Below are positions 24,905 to 38,796 of a DNA stretch of 64,000 bases, piece by piece (the stretch's first letter is position 1; every line of letters starts with the position of its first letter). The stretch is from Myxococcus sp. GTDB taxonomy: Bacteria; Myxococcota; Myxococcia; Myxococcales; Myxococcaceae. The position numbers and the translations under genes are program-made. The notes beneath the pieces are model-generated. The model worked only from the letters and a program-made list of their open reading frames with translations, was not told where the DNA came from and did not search any database. The stretch spans positions 16,728-80,727 of the forward strand of contig JACSRE010000148.1 of assembly GCA_014879945.1 (NCBI GenBank), read 5' to 3'.

Positions 24905-26146
24905 ATGATCACTCGTGCGCTCTTCGTCTTCATGGTCGCCTGCGGGGTGAGCGTTGGGCTCGCCGGCTGCGGCGTGTCGCAGTCACGCTGCTCGCAAGCC
25001 ACCTGCACCGTCGGGTGCTGCGACTCGAGCGGGGCCTGCGCTTCGGGCAATACCCAGTCGGCCTGCGGAGCTCGTGGTGCGGCCTGTGTCGGCTGCACGT
25101 TCGGGTTCCAGTGCCTCGGCGGAGCCTGCATCGCGACCGGCAACGGCACCGGTGGAGGCTTCGCGACGGGCGGCGGCAACAACACCGCGGGCGGCTCAGC
25201 GACGGGCGGCGGCAACACCGCGGGCGGCTCCGCGACCGGCGGCGGCAACACCGCGGGCGGCTCAGCGACGGGCGGCGGCAACACCGCGGGCGGCTCCGCG
25301 ACCGGCGGCGGCGACACCGCGGGCGGCTCCGCGACCGGCGGCGGCAACACCGCGGGCGGCTCGGCGACGGGCGGCGGCAACGCCGCGGGCGGCTCGGCGA
25401 CGGGTGGCGGCAACACCGCGGGCGGCTCCGCGACGGGTGGCGGCAACGCCGCGGGCGGCTCCGCGACGGGTGGCGGCAACGCCGCGGGCGGCTCGGCGAC
25501 GGGCGGCGGCAACACCGCGGGCGGCTCGGCGACGGGTGGCGGCAACGCCGCGGGCGGCTCGGCGACGGGCGGCGGCAACACCGCAGGCGGCTCCGCGACC
25601 GGCGGCGGGACGGCGGGCTGCGCCGCCTCGTGCGCGGGCTGCTGCCTCAACGGCGTTTGCCAGCCTGGCAACACCACCGGCGCGTGCGGCGCCCGGGGCG
25701 TCGCGTGCTTCGCCTGCTCCACCAACCAGTTCTGCTCGGCGGGCGCCTGCACCGGCGCGAACACCGGCGACACCGGCGCGACGTGCACCGTCAACGCCGA
25801 CTGCAAGCAGGCCCTGCTCGGAGGCGCGACGCGCGAGTGCCTGGCGCCGTACCGGCCCGATGGTGGCCCGTCGGGGTGGCCGGGCGGGTACTGCAGCAAC
25901 GCGGGCTGCAGCTCGTTCCTCGACTGCCCCGGCACCACCGGCTCCTGCGGCCGCGACGGCTTCTGCTACAACACCTGCTTCCCCTCGAACCTGGGCCAGG
26001 GCAACTGCCGACCCGGCTACGTCTGCTCCGATGCCCTCACCGTCGACGGCGGCACCTTCGCCCTCTGCGTGCCCGACTGCAGAAACCCCGGCAGCATCTG
26101 GTGCGGCCCCGGAGGCGTCTGCAACAGCAGCGGCTACTGCCAATGA
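24905..26146 (+). CDS. Cys-rich lipoprotein with GGSATGGGNTA repeats
   Basis: A 413-residue predicted lipoprotein; Cys22 follows VGLAG, a strong lipobox. Residues about 23-80 are a cysteine-rich module (CSQATCTVGCCDSSGAC, then CGARGAACVGC). Residues about 87-235 are thirteen tandem copies of an 11-residue Gly/Ser/Thr unit. A second, similar cysteine module follows (CAASCAGCCLNGVCQPG, then CGARGVACFAC). The C-terminal ~130 residues are also cysteine-rich (about 16 Cys) with TCTVNADCKQALLGG and DCPGTTGSCGRDGFC. The two similar modules separated by a flexible spacer suggest a surface stalk or adhesin; function unknown. Confidence 0.75.
   Translation: MITRALFVFMVACGVSVGLAGCGVSQSRCSQATCTVGCCDSSGACASGNTQSACGARGAACVGCTFGFQCLGGACIATGNGTGGGFATGGGNNTAGGSATGGGNTAGGSATGGGNTAGGSATGGGNTAGGSATGGGDTAGGSATGGGNTAGGSATGGGNAAGGSATGGGNTAGGSATGGGNAAGGSATGGGNAAGGSATGGGNTAGGSATGGGNAAGGSATGGGNTAGGSATGGGTAGCAASCAGCCLNGVCQPGNTTGACGARGVACFACSTNQFCSAGACTGANTGDTGATCTVNADCKQALLGGATRECLAPYRPDGGPSGWPGGYCSNAGCSSFLDCPGTTGSCGRDGFCYNTCFPSNLGQGNCRPGYVCSDALTVDGGTFALCVPDCRNPGSIWCGPGGVCNSSGYCQ
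25163..25609 (+). repeat. In-frame 33-bp tandem repeat, 13 units
   Basis: The unit encodes N-(T/A)-A-G-G-S-A-T-G-G-G. All units are 33 bp except the first, which has one extra AAC codon. Variation is limited to synonymous third bases (TCA/TCC/TCG, ACG/ACC) and Thr/Ala or Asn/Asp swaps, typical of a recently expanding coding minisatellite. There are no spacers, so it is not a CRISPR array. Confidence 0.9.
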
Positions 26147-26163
26147 AACCTTGAACGAAGTGC

Positions 26164-26192
26164 TTGACGGCCCGTCAGGCGCTCGGTATTTC
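26164..26192 (+). promoter_or_regulatory. Probable promoter of tRNA-Gly
   Basis: TTGACG (26164-26169) is followed after 17 bases by TATTTC (26187-26192). The start would be near 26199, about 38 bases before the tRNA. It lies just after the lipoprotein stop, separating the two transcripts. Confidence 0.5.
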
Positions 26193-26236
26193 GCGCGTCC
26201 ACTTCGTCGCCGAACGGACGCAGTGAACAACGGAAT

Positions 26237-26311
26237 GCGGGAATAGCTCAGCGGTAGAGCATCGCCTTGCCAAGGCGGGGGTCGAGGGTTCAAATCCCTT
26301 TTCCCGCTCCA
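26237..26311 (+). tRNA. tRNA-Gly (anticodon GCC)
   Basis: The 75-base gene folds completely. Acceptor GCGGGAA/TTCCCGC, D-arm AGCTCAGCGGTAGAGC, anticodon loop TTGCCAA (GCC) between TCGCC and GGCGG, T-loop GGTTCAAATCC, discriminator T and encoded CCA. It reads GGC and GGU codons. Confidence 0.95.
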
Positions 26312-26321
26312 TGATGAATCG

Positions 26322-26355
26322 AAAAGCCCCGGTACCCCCGGGGCTTTTTGTTTTT
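26322..26355 (+). terminator. Rho-independent terminator of tRNA-Gly
   Basis: AAAAGCCCCGG pairs with CCGGGGCTTTT around a five-base loop and runs into TTTTTGTTTTT. The 11-bp stem and T-run follow the tRNA by 10 bases. The stretch from 26356 to the next gene at 26449 shows no further gene. Confidence 0.9.
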
Positions 26356-26448
26356 CGGCCTCCCCTTCACTCCCCCTGCTCGCTCGAGGAACCTCTGCTC
26401 ATGTCCTGTACTTGAGAATGGTTCGCAGTTGCGACTAGAGATCGCCGC

Positions 26449-26901
26449 ATGGCTCCCACCTATGGCGTCGTGCACCTCGTTCACCTGCTCTGCGGGATCA
26501 GCTTCATCGGCGTCGTCTTCTTCGAGGTGATCATCCTCGAGGGCATTCGAAAGCCGCTGGGCCCCGAGCCCATGGCCGCGCTGGAGCTGGCGGTGATCAA
26601 CCGCGCCCGATCGATCATGCCGTGGGTGGTGGCGGTGCTGTTCGCCAGCGGGGTGTTCATGGCCTGGGCCCACCGCGGGGCCCTGCTGCTGGCGTTCACC
26701 GCGCCCTCGGCGTTCGGGGTGTTGCTCTGGGTGAAGATCGTCGCGGCGCTCAGCGTGGCCTGCCACTTCGTCTACGCGCTCAAGACCGCGTCCGATGGCT
26801 GCATGAACTCGCGCAAGTTCAAGCTGCTCCACCTGAGCGTCGCCTCGCACATGGCCGTCATCGTGGTGATGGCCAAGGCGATGTTCTACGTCTCGTGGTG
26901 A
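26449..26901 (+). CDS. Four-helix integral membrane protein, CopD/HemJ-like topology
   Basis: A 150-residue protein with four hydrophobic helices (about 5-28, 55-76, 80-104 and 125-148). Histidines lie in helix 1 (VVHLVHLLCG), helix 3 (VACHFVYALK) and helix 4 (LHLSVASHMAV), a pattern seen in small membrane proteins of the CopD or HemJ type that bind haem or metal. There is no clear diagnostic motif, so the family stays uncertain. ATG 26449 gives the first helix. It converges on treS-mak with a 4-base gap. Confidence 0.5.
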   Translation: MAPTYGVVHLVHLLCGISFIGVVFFEVIILEGIRKPLGPEPMAALELAVINRARSIMPWVVAVLFASGVFMAWAHRGALLLAFTAPSAFGVLLWVKIVAALSVACHFVYALKTASDGCMNSRKFKLLHLSVASHMAVIVVMAKAMFYVSW

Positions 26902-26905
26902 GCGC

Positions 26906-30253
<3,348 letters not shown>

Positions 30254-30293
30254 GCGGGGCTCCGGGGGAAGGCAGGTCAGGGGAAGCGTAGGG

Positions 30294-30916
30294 TCAGCGT
30301 TTCGCGCTCAGGGCTGCAGCGCCACCGTGGAGCAGACGCGCGAGGGCGCCGGCGCGGGGCGTCTGCCCGGCCGCTCTCGAGAACGAGCGGTAGCCCGAGA
30401 TGGTGCCCGCCACGGCGGCGGCGGCGTCGAGCTCCGCGCGGCCGATGCTGCGGCGAGCGGGGAAGAGGAAGCGGCCCAGCACCAGCAGGTAGGCGTTGAA
30501 GGCCTCGCTGAGCTGCGCCGAGCCCGACTCCTTGCCCTGCTCGAGCAACCCGCGCGCCTGGTGCAGCAACAGCTCGCGCGACGGCCACGCGCCGAAGAAG
30601 CCCTCGTGGGCCACGGCCACCGCCGAGAGCCGCTGCGCCAGCTCGGGCCCGGGCGTCGCCACCCGCAGGTAGTCGAGATCGAGCGCGTCAACCGAGTCGC
30701 GCACCAGCGCGGCCACCAGCGAGGCCTTGGAGTCGAAGTAGTTGTAGAAGGCGCCCTTGGCGACGTCGGCCCGCTCGGTGACGTCTTCGATGCGCATCAG
30801 GTAGACGCCGCGGTCGCCGATCAGCTCGAGGCCCGCGTCGAGCAGCGCCTGGCGCGTGGCGCGCTTGCGGCGTTCGCGACGACCGGGCGCCTGCTCCTCG
30901 CGGGGCGCCGGGGCCG

Positions 30917-30920
<4 letters not shown>
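30294..30920 (-). CDS. TetR family transcriptional regulator
   Basis: A 208-residue regulator. After an Arg-rich N-terminus, residues about 20-70 form the TetR helix-turn-helix (ATRQALLDAGLELIGDRGVY, then IEDVTERADVAKGAFYNYFD). The remaining ~140 residues are a helical ligand/dimer domain without a recognisable ligand signature. It starts at GTG 30920, overlapping the glgB stop by four bases (GTGA), so it is translated from the glg message. That location makes control of the same operon likely, but no palindromic operator was found by eye. Confidence 0.88.
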
Positions 30921-32800
<1,880 letters not shown>

Positions 32801-32825
32801 GGCGGCTCGTTTCAAGGGGTGCTCG

Positions 32826-34856
32826 TCACAGGAAATACTCGAAGGTCTTCTCCGAGCGGCGCTTGCGGCGAAGGGTGAAGAGGTGGGCGGGCACCTCGCG
32901 TGGGTCGAGCTCGACGTAGCTGCGCCGCCCGCGCCAGAGGAACCGCTGGCCGCTCAGCGCGTCGTGCGCCTGGAAGGGCTCGTCGGCACCGACGCCGAGC
33001 GCGGCGAGATCGAGCTCGAGCCAGCCGCCCTGGGTGTGGTGCGGGTCGAGGTTCACCACGCACAGCACCGCGCTGCGCTGGTCGGCCGACGTCTTGCTGT
33101 AGGCGAGCAGCTGCTCGTTCGCGATGGAGTGAAAGGTGAGGCCTTCGTTGCGCCAGAGCGCGGGCTCGGCGCGGCGCACCTCGTTCACGCGGGCGATGAG
33201 GTACCGAAGCGAGGTGGGGTCGTCGAGGTTCCAGGCGCGCAGCTGGAACTTCTCGTTGTCGAGGTACTCCTCGGCGCCCTCCCGAGCCTGCCGCTGCATC
33301 AGCTCGTAGGTGGGCCCGTAGATGCCGTAGCTGGCCGAGAGGGTGGCCGCCATCACCAGGCGCGAGACGAAGGTGGCCCGCGTGCCGAACTGCAGGTGCT
33401 CGGGGAGGATGTCGGGCGTGTTCGGCCAGAGGTTCGGCCGCAGGTACTCCGACAGCGGCGCCGCCACCAGGCCGCTCAGGTACTCGGTCAGCTCCTGCTT
33501 CGTCGTGCGCCAGGTGAAGTACGTATAGGACTGCGAGAAGCCGGCCTTGGCGAGCCCCTGAAGCAGCCGGGGCCGCGTGAAGGCCTCGGCGAGGAAGATC
33601 GCGTCGGGGTAGCGCTCCTTCACCTCGGCCAGGCACCACCTCCAGAACGTCAGCGGCTTGGTGTGCGGGTTGTCCACGCGGAAGACGCGCACGCCCTGCT
33701 CCGCCCAGAAGAGGAAGACGCTGGCCAGCTCGGCCCACAGCGCCTTCCAGTCCTTCGAGGCGAAGTCGAACGGGTAGACGTCCTGGTACTGCTTGGGCGG
33801 GTTCTCGGCGTACTGAATCGAGCCATCGGCGCGGTGCACGAACCACTCGGGGTGCGCCTTGACGTACGGGTGATCGGGCGACGCCTGGAAGGCGATGTCC
33901 ATCGCCACCTCGATGCCGCGCGCCCGGGCCTGCTCGACCAGCCGGCGAAAGTCTTCGAGCGTGCCCAGCTGCGGGTGCACGGCCTTGTGGCCACCCTCAG
34001 CCGCGCCGATGGCCCACGGGCTGCCGACGTCGTCGGGGCCGGCGGTGAGCGTGTTGTTGGGGCCTTTGCGGTGCGTGCGGCCGATGGGGTGAATGGGCGG
34101 CAGATAGAGCGTGTCGCAGCCCAGCTCGGCGACGTAGGCGAGGTGCCGCTCGACGTCCTTGAAGGTGCCGTGACGCCCCCCCTCTCCGAGCGAGCGCGGG
34201 AAGACCTCGTACCAGCTCGACCGGAGCGCGCGCACCGGGTCCACCATCACCTCGCGCGGGGCCTCGAGCCTCGTGGCGGCGCTGGTGTCGGCCCATCGCC
34301 GCACCACCTCGCGCAGGGGCGACGCCAGCGCGATCGCCACCCGCTCGGCCTGGGGCGCGGTGGAGCGCAGCGCCTTCGCGGCGTCTCGCAGCACCCCATG
34401 CGCGGTGGGCTCGCGCGTCGCGCGCTCGGCGGCCGCCTCGAGCAGCCCCGCCGCGCCCAGCAACTCGAGCGACACGTCCTTGCCTGCCTTCGCCTTTCGC
34501 CCGAGCCCCCAGCCGTGGCTGGCCCACTCGTCGAGCCACGCCTCGAGCGTGAACTGCCAGACGCCCGGCGCGTCGACGGGAAACGAGGCCGAGAACTGGT
34601 CGTTCCCCAGGGGCTCGAGCGGCACCTCGTGAAAGGGCCCGCCCCGACCGCGGCGAAACCGCACCACGCCGTCGATCAGATCGTGCCCGTCGATCAGGAG
34701 ATCGGCGGTCACCACCACCTGGTCACCCACCACGCGCTTGGCGGGGAAGGCGCCGCACTCAACGCTGGGCATGACCGAGTCGATCACGACGCGGCCCCGC
34801 GCCTGGGCCGGTGGCTCGCCCAGGGGACGACCTTCTTGCTGGCTTGGACGACCCAT
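32826..34856 (-). CDS. glgE: Alpha-1,4-glucan:maltose-1-phosphate maltosyltransferase
   Basis: GlgE transfers maltosyl units from maltose-1-phosphate to growing alpha-1,4-glucan. The 676-residue product has the family's N-terminal beta domain (VVTADLLIDGHDLIDGVV) and helical insert. SSWYEVFPRS, LPPIHPIGRTHRKGPNNTL and IAFQASPDHPYVKAHPEWF follow. The hallmark FRVDNPHTKPLTFW carries nucleophile Asp395, and LAEAFTRP carries acid/base Glu424, almost identical positions to characterised Streptomyces GlgE. ATG 34856 has GAGGT upstream. It heads glgE-glgB-tetR-treS/mak behind a candidate promoter. Confidence 0.96.
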   Translation of the reverse strand: MGRPSQQEGRPLGEPPAQARGRVVIDSVMPSVECGAFPAKRVVGDQVVVTADLLIDGHDLIDGVVRFRRGRGGPFHEVPLEPLGNDQFSASFPVDAPGVWQFTLEAWLDEWASHGWGLGRKAKAGKDVSLELLGAAGLLEAAAERATREPTAHGVLRDAAKALRSTAPQAERVAIALASPLREVVRRWADTSAATRLEAPREVMVDPVRALRSSWYEVFPRSLGEGGRHGTFKDVERHLAYVAELGCDTLYLPPIHPIGRTHRKGPNNTLTAGPDDVGSPWAIGAAEGGHKAVHPQLGTLEDFRRLVEQARARGIEVAMDIAFQASPDHPYVKAHPEWFVHRADGSIQYAENPPKQYQDVYPFDFASKDWKALWAELASVFLFWAEQGVRVFRVDNPHTKPLTFWRWCLAEVKERYPDAIFLAEAFTRPRLLQGLAKAGFSQSYTYFTWRTTKQELTEYLSGLVAAPLSEYLRPNLWPNTPDILPEHLQFGTRATFVSRLVMAATLSASYGIYGPTYELMQRQAREGAEEYLDNEKFQLRAWNLDDPTSLRYLIARVNEVRRAEPALWRNEGLTFHSIANEQLLAYSKTSADQRSAVLCVVNLDPHHTQGGWLELDLAALGVGADEPFQAHDALSGQRFLWRGRRSYVELDPREVPAHLFTLRRKRRSEKTFEYFL

Positions 34857-34923
34857 GCGCTGACCTCAGACAGGAGAACCGGGAGCGACAAAGACCGCTC
34901 CTCAAACTTGACTGCGGGTCACT

Positions 34924-34952
34924 GTTTTGGCCGACGCGCCCCGACCTGTCAA
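34924..34952 (-). promoter_or_regulatory. Probable promoter of the glgE-glgB-tetR-treS/mak operon
   Basis: On the minus strand a perfect TTGACA (34952-34947) lies 17 bases before CAAAAC (34929-34924), giving a start near 34917 and a leader of about 60 bases. The 190-base gap after treZ (34857-35046) contains no gene, so glgE probably has its own promoter. Confidence 0.5.
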
Positions 34953-35046
34953 GCCGAAGCGGTGAGCTCACGCACCACCCGGCAGATGTCTCCGCTCGTT
35001 GGACCCACCGGCCGAGCCCGACGCTCGAGCTGAAGATGACTCATGG

Positions 35047-36864
35047 TCATGCCGCCGCGGAGAAGAGCGCAGCGCACGACGCCGGAAGATGCAGGCCCGC
35101 CTCGCCGACGACCGGCCGCCCCCCGGGGCCGCCGAACCGCGCGTCGCTCGAACACCACAACAGCTGCAGGCCGCCAACGCCGCGCGGGCGAGGAACGGTC
35201 GCGGGCTCACGCCGGAAGTTGAAGACGCCGTACATCGAGGGCGCCCCGAGGCGGGTGAGGATCAGCCAGCGTTCCGCTTCGTGCACCTCGACTCGAGCCA
35301 GGTCCTTCCGGCAGTTGCGCAGGGCCTCGATCGCGCGCCGCAGCGCCAGCAAGTCCCTCGTGCACGCCAGCAGCTCGGCGTGTGGCCGCCGCCCTGGCGC
35401 CCCCCAATCGAGCTTGCACGCCTCGAACGTCGTCACGGCCTGTGGGTCGGCCAGCGGGCCCTTCGCGCCCAGTGCGACCAGCTCACGAGCCCGCCCCTCG
35501 CGCACGGCGCGAGCCAGCGAGGCGTCCTCGTGACTGGTGAAGTAGTAAAACGGCGCGACCTCGCCCCACTCCTGGCCCATGAAGAGCATCGGCAGGTTGG
35601 GCGCCCAGCACAGCAGCGCAAGCTCGAGCTTCTGCTCCTCGAGCGACAGGCGGTGTGCGCTTCGGGCGCCGAACGCGCCGTTGGCGACCTGATCGTGGTT
35701 CTGGGTGAAGATCACCAGCTGCTCGCCCGGTCGGTCGGCCGAGCTCGAGCCGTGCACCCCGCCGCGGTACGTCGACCACCTCCCGTCGAGCACGAAGCCG
35801 TGGGTGAGCGCCTGCGCGACGTCGGCCATGCTCCCGAAGTCCACCGCGTGGCCGGCCCGCTCGCCGGTGAGCGCGGCGCGCAGCGCGAGGTGGAAGTCGT
35901 CGTTCCACTGCGCGTGCACCGAAAGGCCCCCCTCGCTCGTGGGCTCGAGCAGGCGCACGTCGTTGCGGTTGGTCTCGGCGATCACGAAGGCCTGCTTGTG
36001 GTGGCGGGCCGCGTGCCCGTCGACGGCGCTCACCAGCGCCCCCACCACCCGCGCGTCGAGGTGTTGCGCCGCGTCGAGCCGGAGCGCGTCGACGTGAAAC
36101 TCCTCGAGCCAGGCGCGCGCGCCGGCCACCACGTGCCGCACGACCGCGGGGTTGTCGAAGTCGAGCCCGTCACCCCAGGGCGTTCGTCGCTGCTCGCTGA
36201 AGTAGGGCCCGAACTCGGGCAGCCGATTGCCCTCGGGGCCGAGGTGGTTGAACACCACGTCGAGCACGACCGCGAGCCCCGCGCCGTGGCAGGCGTCGAT
36301 CAGCCGCCGCAGCGCCTCGGGGCCGCCGTAGCTGCTCTGAGGCGCGAACCAGAAGACGCCGTCGTAGCCCCAGTTGCGCGCTCCGGGGAACTCGGCCACC
36401 GGCATCAGCTCGACCGCCGTGACGCCGAGCGCCTTCAGGTGCCCCAGCTTCGAGATCGCCGCGTCGAAGGTGCCCTCGGGGGTGAAGGTGCCGACGTGGA
36501 GCTCATAGAACACGTACTCCGTCTGCGGCAGGCCGGCCCAGGCGCCGTCTCGCCAGGCGAAGGCTCGCGGGTCGACCACGCGCGACGGGCCGTGCACCCC
36601 CTGCGGCTGCCAGCGTGAGGCCGGGTCAGGGCGCAGCGCCCCGCCGTCGAGCCGGAAGCCGTAGTCGTCGCCTGGCGCGGCGTGGGGGGCGAAGGCCGCG
36701 AAGACGTCGCCCTCACCCCTCGTCAGCTCGACGCTGCGCGACGCCTGCCCCAGCAACACCGCCTCGACCCGCTGGGCACGCGGAGCCCAGACCGCGAAGC
36801 GCACGCCTCCCGGCTCCACCTGCGCGCCCAACCCGAGCCCCTCGGTGGGCGTTGAGAGCGGCAT
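35047..36864 (-). CDS. treZ: Malto-oligosyltrehalose trehalohydrolase
   Basis: TreZ releases trehalose from malto-oligosyltrehalose made by TreY. The 605-residue GH13 enzyme starts with a CBM48-like domain (GVRFAVWAPRAQRVEAVLL). Barrel motifs are YELHVGTFTPEGTFDAAI, GYDGVFWFAPQSSYGGP and VVFNHLGPEGN; nucleophile Asp264 lies in LRLDAAQHL, acid/base Glu297 in VIAETNRND, and FTQNHDQVAN is conserved. The C-terminal domain ends in SAAA. It follows malQ by 3 bases. Its usual partner TreY is not in the window. Confidence 0.93.
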   Translation of the reverse strand: MPLSTPTEGLGLGAQVEPGGVRFAVWAPRAQRVEAVLLGQASRSVELTRGEGDVFAAFAPHAAPGDDYGFRLDGGALRPDPASRWQPQGVHGPSRVVDPRAFAWRDGAWAGLPQTEYVFYELHVGTFTPEGTFDAAISKLGHLKALGVTAVELMPVAEFPGARNWGYDGVFWFAPQSSYGGPEALRRLIDACHGAGLAVVLDVVFNHLGPEGNRLPEFGPYFSEQRRTPWGDGLDFDNPAVVRHVVAGARAWLEEFHVDALRLDAAQHLDARVVGALVSAVDGHAARHHKQAFVIAETNRNDVRLLEPTSEGGLSVHAQWNDDFHLALRAALTGERAGHAVDFGSMADVAQALTHGFVLDGRWSTYRGGVHGSSSADRPGEQLVIFTQNHDQVANGAFGARSAHRLSLEEQKLELALLCWAPNLPMLFMGQEWGEVAPFYYFTSHEDASLARAVREGRARELVALGAKGPLADPQAVTTFEACKLDWGAPGRRPHAELLACTRDLLALRRAIEALRNCRKDLARVEVHEAERWLILTRLGAPSMYGVFNFRREPATVPRPRGVGGLQLLWCSSDARFGGPGGRPVVGEAGLHLPASCAALFSAAA

Positions 36865-36867
36865 GGG

Positions 36868-38766
36868 CTACCCGGCCAGCCGCGCGTCGAGCGCGGGCAC
36901 CAGCGACGACGCGCGGGCCGCCAGCGCGCGAATGAGGCCCGCCTGGCTCGAGCGCTCCTCTCGCGGGCGCGCCGCGAGGGCCAGGGCCAACGCGAAGCAG
37001 GGGTCGAACGCCGCGCACGTCTTCGCGCGCGCGACGTGCTCGGCCCGGAAGCCGGGGGGGACCCGCAGTGTCCAGTTGTCAGGGTGCACCACCCCGGCGC
37101 GGTTATAGAGCTCGTGGCTCCCCAGCAGATCGAACACCCACAGCATGACGTGGCGCGCCCGCGTCGTGAACAACACCGCGAGCTCGCCACCGGCCAGGTG
37201 GTCGCGAGACCGGGCGAAGTGCAGGCCAAGCTCCGCGCGGCCGACGCCATCGGGGGCAAGGCACGCCACCACGTGCTCGCGCCGCGCCGCCGCGACCTCG
37301 TCACTCCAGCGCTCCGCCGTTCGCCAGATCGTCGGCGTGTCGTGGGTGCCCACCATCACCCAGTCTTCGGGGGCCGCGTTGGCGGGCAGGTAGACGTCTG
37401 ACGGGTCGACCACGTTCGCCTTCTGCGTCACGCGGAAGCGCCCAAGCCCGTGGCGCGCGATGACGCGGCCCAGCGGCGCCGGCATGGTCGAGAGCACCTC
37501 GCAGGCCACCGAGTCGCTGCCGCGGCCGGCGGCGCGCGCGGCGTCGAGCAGCTGGTCGAACGTCTGGGCGTAGCGGGCCACCTGCGCTTCCCGCAGGTCC
37601 GTGACGAAGGCGTCGGTCCACGGCTCGACCCGGCGGTCGAGCTGGCCTGGCTCGACGAGGTCGAAGGCCGCCACCTCATCGTGGCCAACGCCCTCGCCGA
37701 CCGAGAACAGCCGCGCGCCCTCGCGCACCGCCTGGTGCTCGTCGCGCGCGCCCTCGCGGTAGATCCAGGGGCAGACCAGGCCGTGCGGGTGATCGACGCG
37801 CAGCCCGTCGTAGTCGCGGAAGAGCCGGTAGAAGCGCTCCTTGCGAAACGCCGACGCGCCCGGCTCCTGCGCGGGGGACAAGACGGGGTAGCCCCACGGC
37901 TGGCCCTCGGGGTTGGTGCGGCTGGGGGGCGCGCCCATCGCGTAGCCCTCGAGCATCAACGACGCGTTGGCCCAGCGATCGGCGTGCGAGAGCCCCACCT
38001 GCAGATCGGCCCACACGCGCAGGCCGACGTCGTGGGCTCTCTCGGTGAAGCGGCGGTGCTGGTCGGCGAGCAGGTATTGCTCGCGGGCGTAGCGCACGAG
38101 CTCGAGGTGGTGCTCGCGCAAGAGCGCCTCGAGGCGGTGGCGGCGGACCGTCGCTGGCGCCCGCGCGTCGAAGAGCTGGGCGTCGGTGCGGTCGGGCCAC
38201 GCGCCCGGATCGGTGTCGCCGTGCCGCGTCGAGAGCACCCGGTGGAGCGCGTCGGTCTCGAGCCAGCGGCCCTCGCGTTCCCGAAAGCGCGACAGCCCTG
38301 CCTCGAGCGCCTCGAGCCTCGGGTCCCCTGCCCTCGCGAGGCGCTCCCACCGCGCATGCAGCGCGGCCCACCGCCGGTCGCTCGTCGAGAAGGCGCGCGC
38401 GTAGTCGCTGCGGTCTCCGGCGATGGCCGGCGCGGGCTCGTCGTCGACCGAGAGCGGCCCCTCGTCGAGCACGGCCCAGGACAGCTGGAGCCGGGAGCGA
38501 GAGAACGCGGTGCCGTCGTAGGGTGAGAGGTTGTGCCGCGAGATCTCGCCTGCTGGCCCCAGCTGAACGGCGTTGAACCCCAGCGCCGAGAGGAACTCGA
38601 GGAACGCCTCGGCGCCCGCGCCGCCGATCGCGCCAGCGCCCACGTCGAGCGGCCCATCGCTCGGCAGGCAGCGGTCGTGCACCGCGCAGGAGAGCCGATC
38701 GATCCCCAACACCTTCAGCGCTTCGGTGACGAGCTCCCGCACCGGCCGGAAGGTACGGAGAACCAC
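36868..38766 (-). CDS. malQ: 4-alpha-glucanotransferase (GH77), divergent
   Basis: MalQ-type enzymes transfer maltodextrin segments between alpha-glucans. The 632-residue product has GH77 landmarks: LSPYDGTAFSRSRLQ near residue 80, VWADLQVGLSHADRW, nucleophile Asp325 in LRVDHPHGLVCPW (usually RIDHFRGF), acid/base Glu423 in ACEVLSTMP (usually AEDLG), and Asp in VMVGTHDTPTIW. These differences place it in a distant branch, so activity is probable rather than certain. It starts at GTG 38766, 30 bases after the response regulator, and is followed by treZ with a 3-base gap. Confidence 0.8.
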   Translation of the reverse strand: MVLRTFRPVRELVTEALKVLGIDRLSCAVHDRCLPSDGPLDVGAGAIGGAGAEAFLEFLSALGFNAVQLGPAGEISRHNLSPYDGTAFSRSRLQLSWAVLDEGPLSVDDEPAPAIAGDRSDYARAFSTSDRRWAALHARWERLARAGDPRLEALEAGLSRFREREGRWLETDALHRVLSTRHGDTDPGAWPDRTDAQLFDARAPATVRRHRLEALLREHHLELVRYAREQYLLADQHRRFTERAHDVGLRVWADLQVGLSHADRWANASLMLEGYAMGAPPSRTNPEGQPWGYPVLSPAQEPGASAFRKERFYRLFRDYDGLRVDHPHGLVCPWIYREGARDEHQAVREGARLFSVGEGVGHDEVAAFDLVEPGQLDRRVEPWTDAFVTDLREAQVARYAQTFDQLLDAARAAGRGSDSVACEVLSTMPAPLGRVIARHGLGRFRVTQKANVVDPSDVYLPANAAPEDWVMVGTHDTPTIWRTAERWSDEVAAARREHVVACLAPDGVGRAELGLHFARSRDHLAGGELAVLFTTRARHVMLWVFDLLGSHELYNRAGVVHPDNWTLRVPPGFRAEHVARAKTCAAFDPCFALALALAARPREERSSQAGLIRALAARASSLVPALDARLAG

Positions 38767-38796
38767 CCGCCGAGTCGAGCACGCGAGGCCGCCTGG

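Noticed and set aside
25163..25609. CRISPR-like regular repeat
   Set aside because: Units are contiguous 33-bp in-frame coding repeats without spacers, inside a lipoprotein.
24954..26246. Alternative frames through the Gly-rich lipoprotein (Ala/Arg-rich, 430 and 379 residues)
   Set aside because: They are frame shadows of the repeat; only the annotated frame has a lipobox and paired cysteines.
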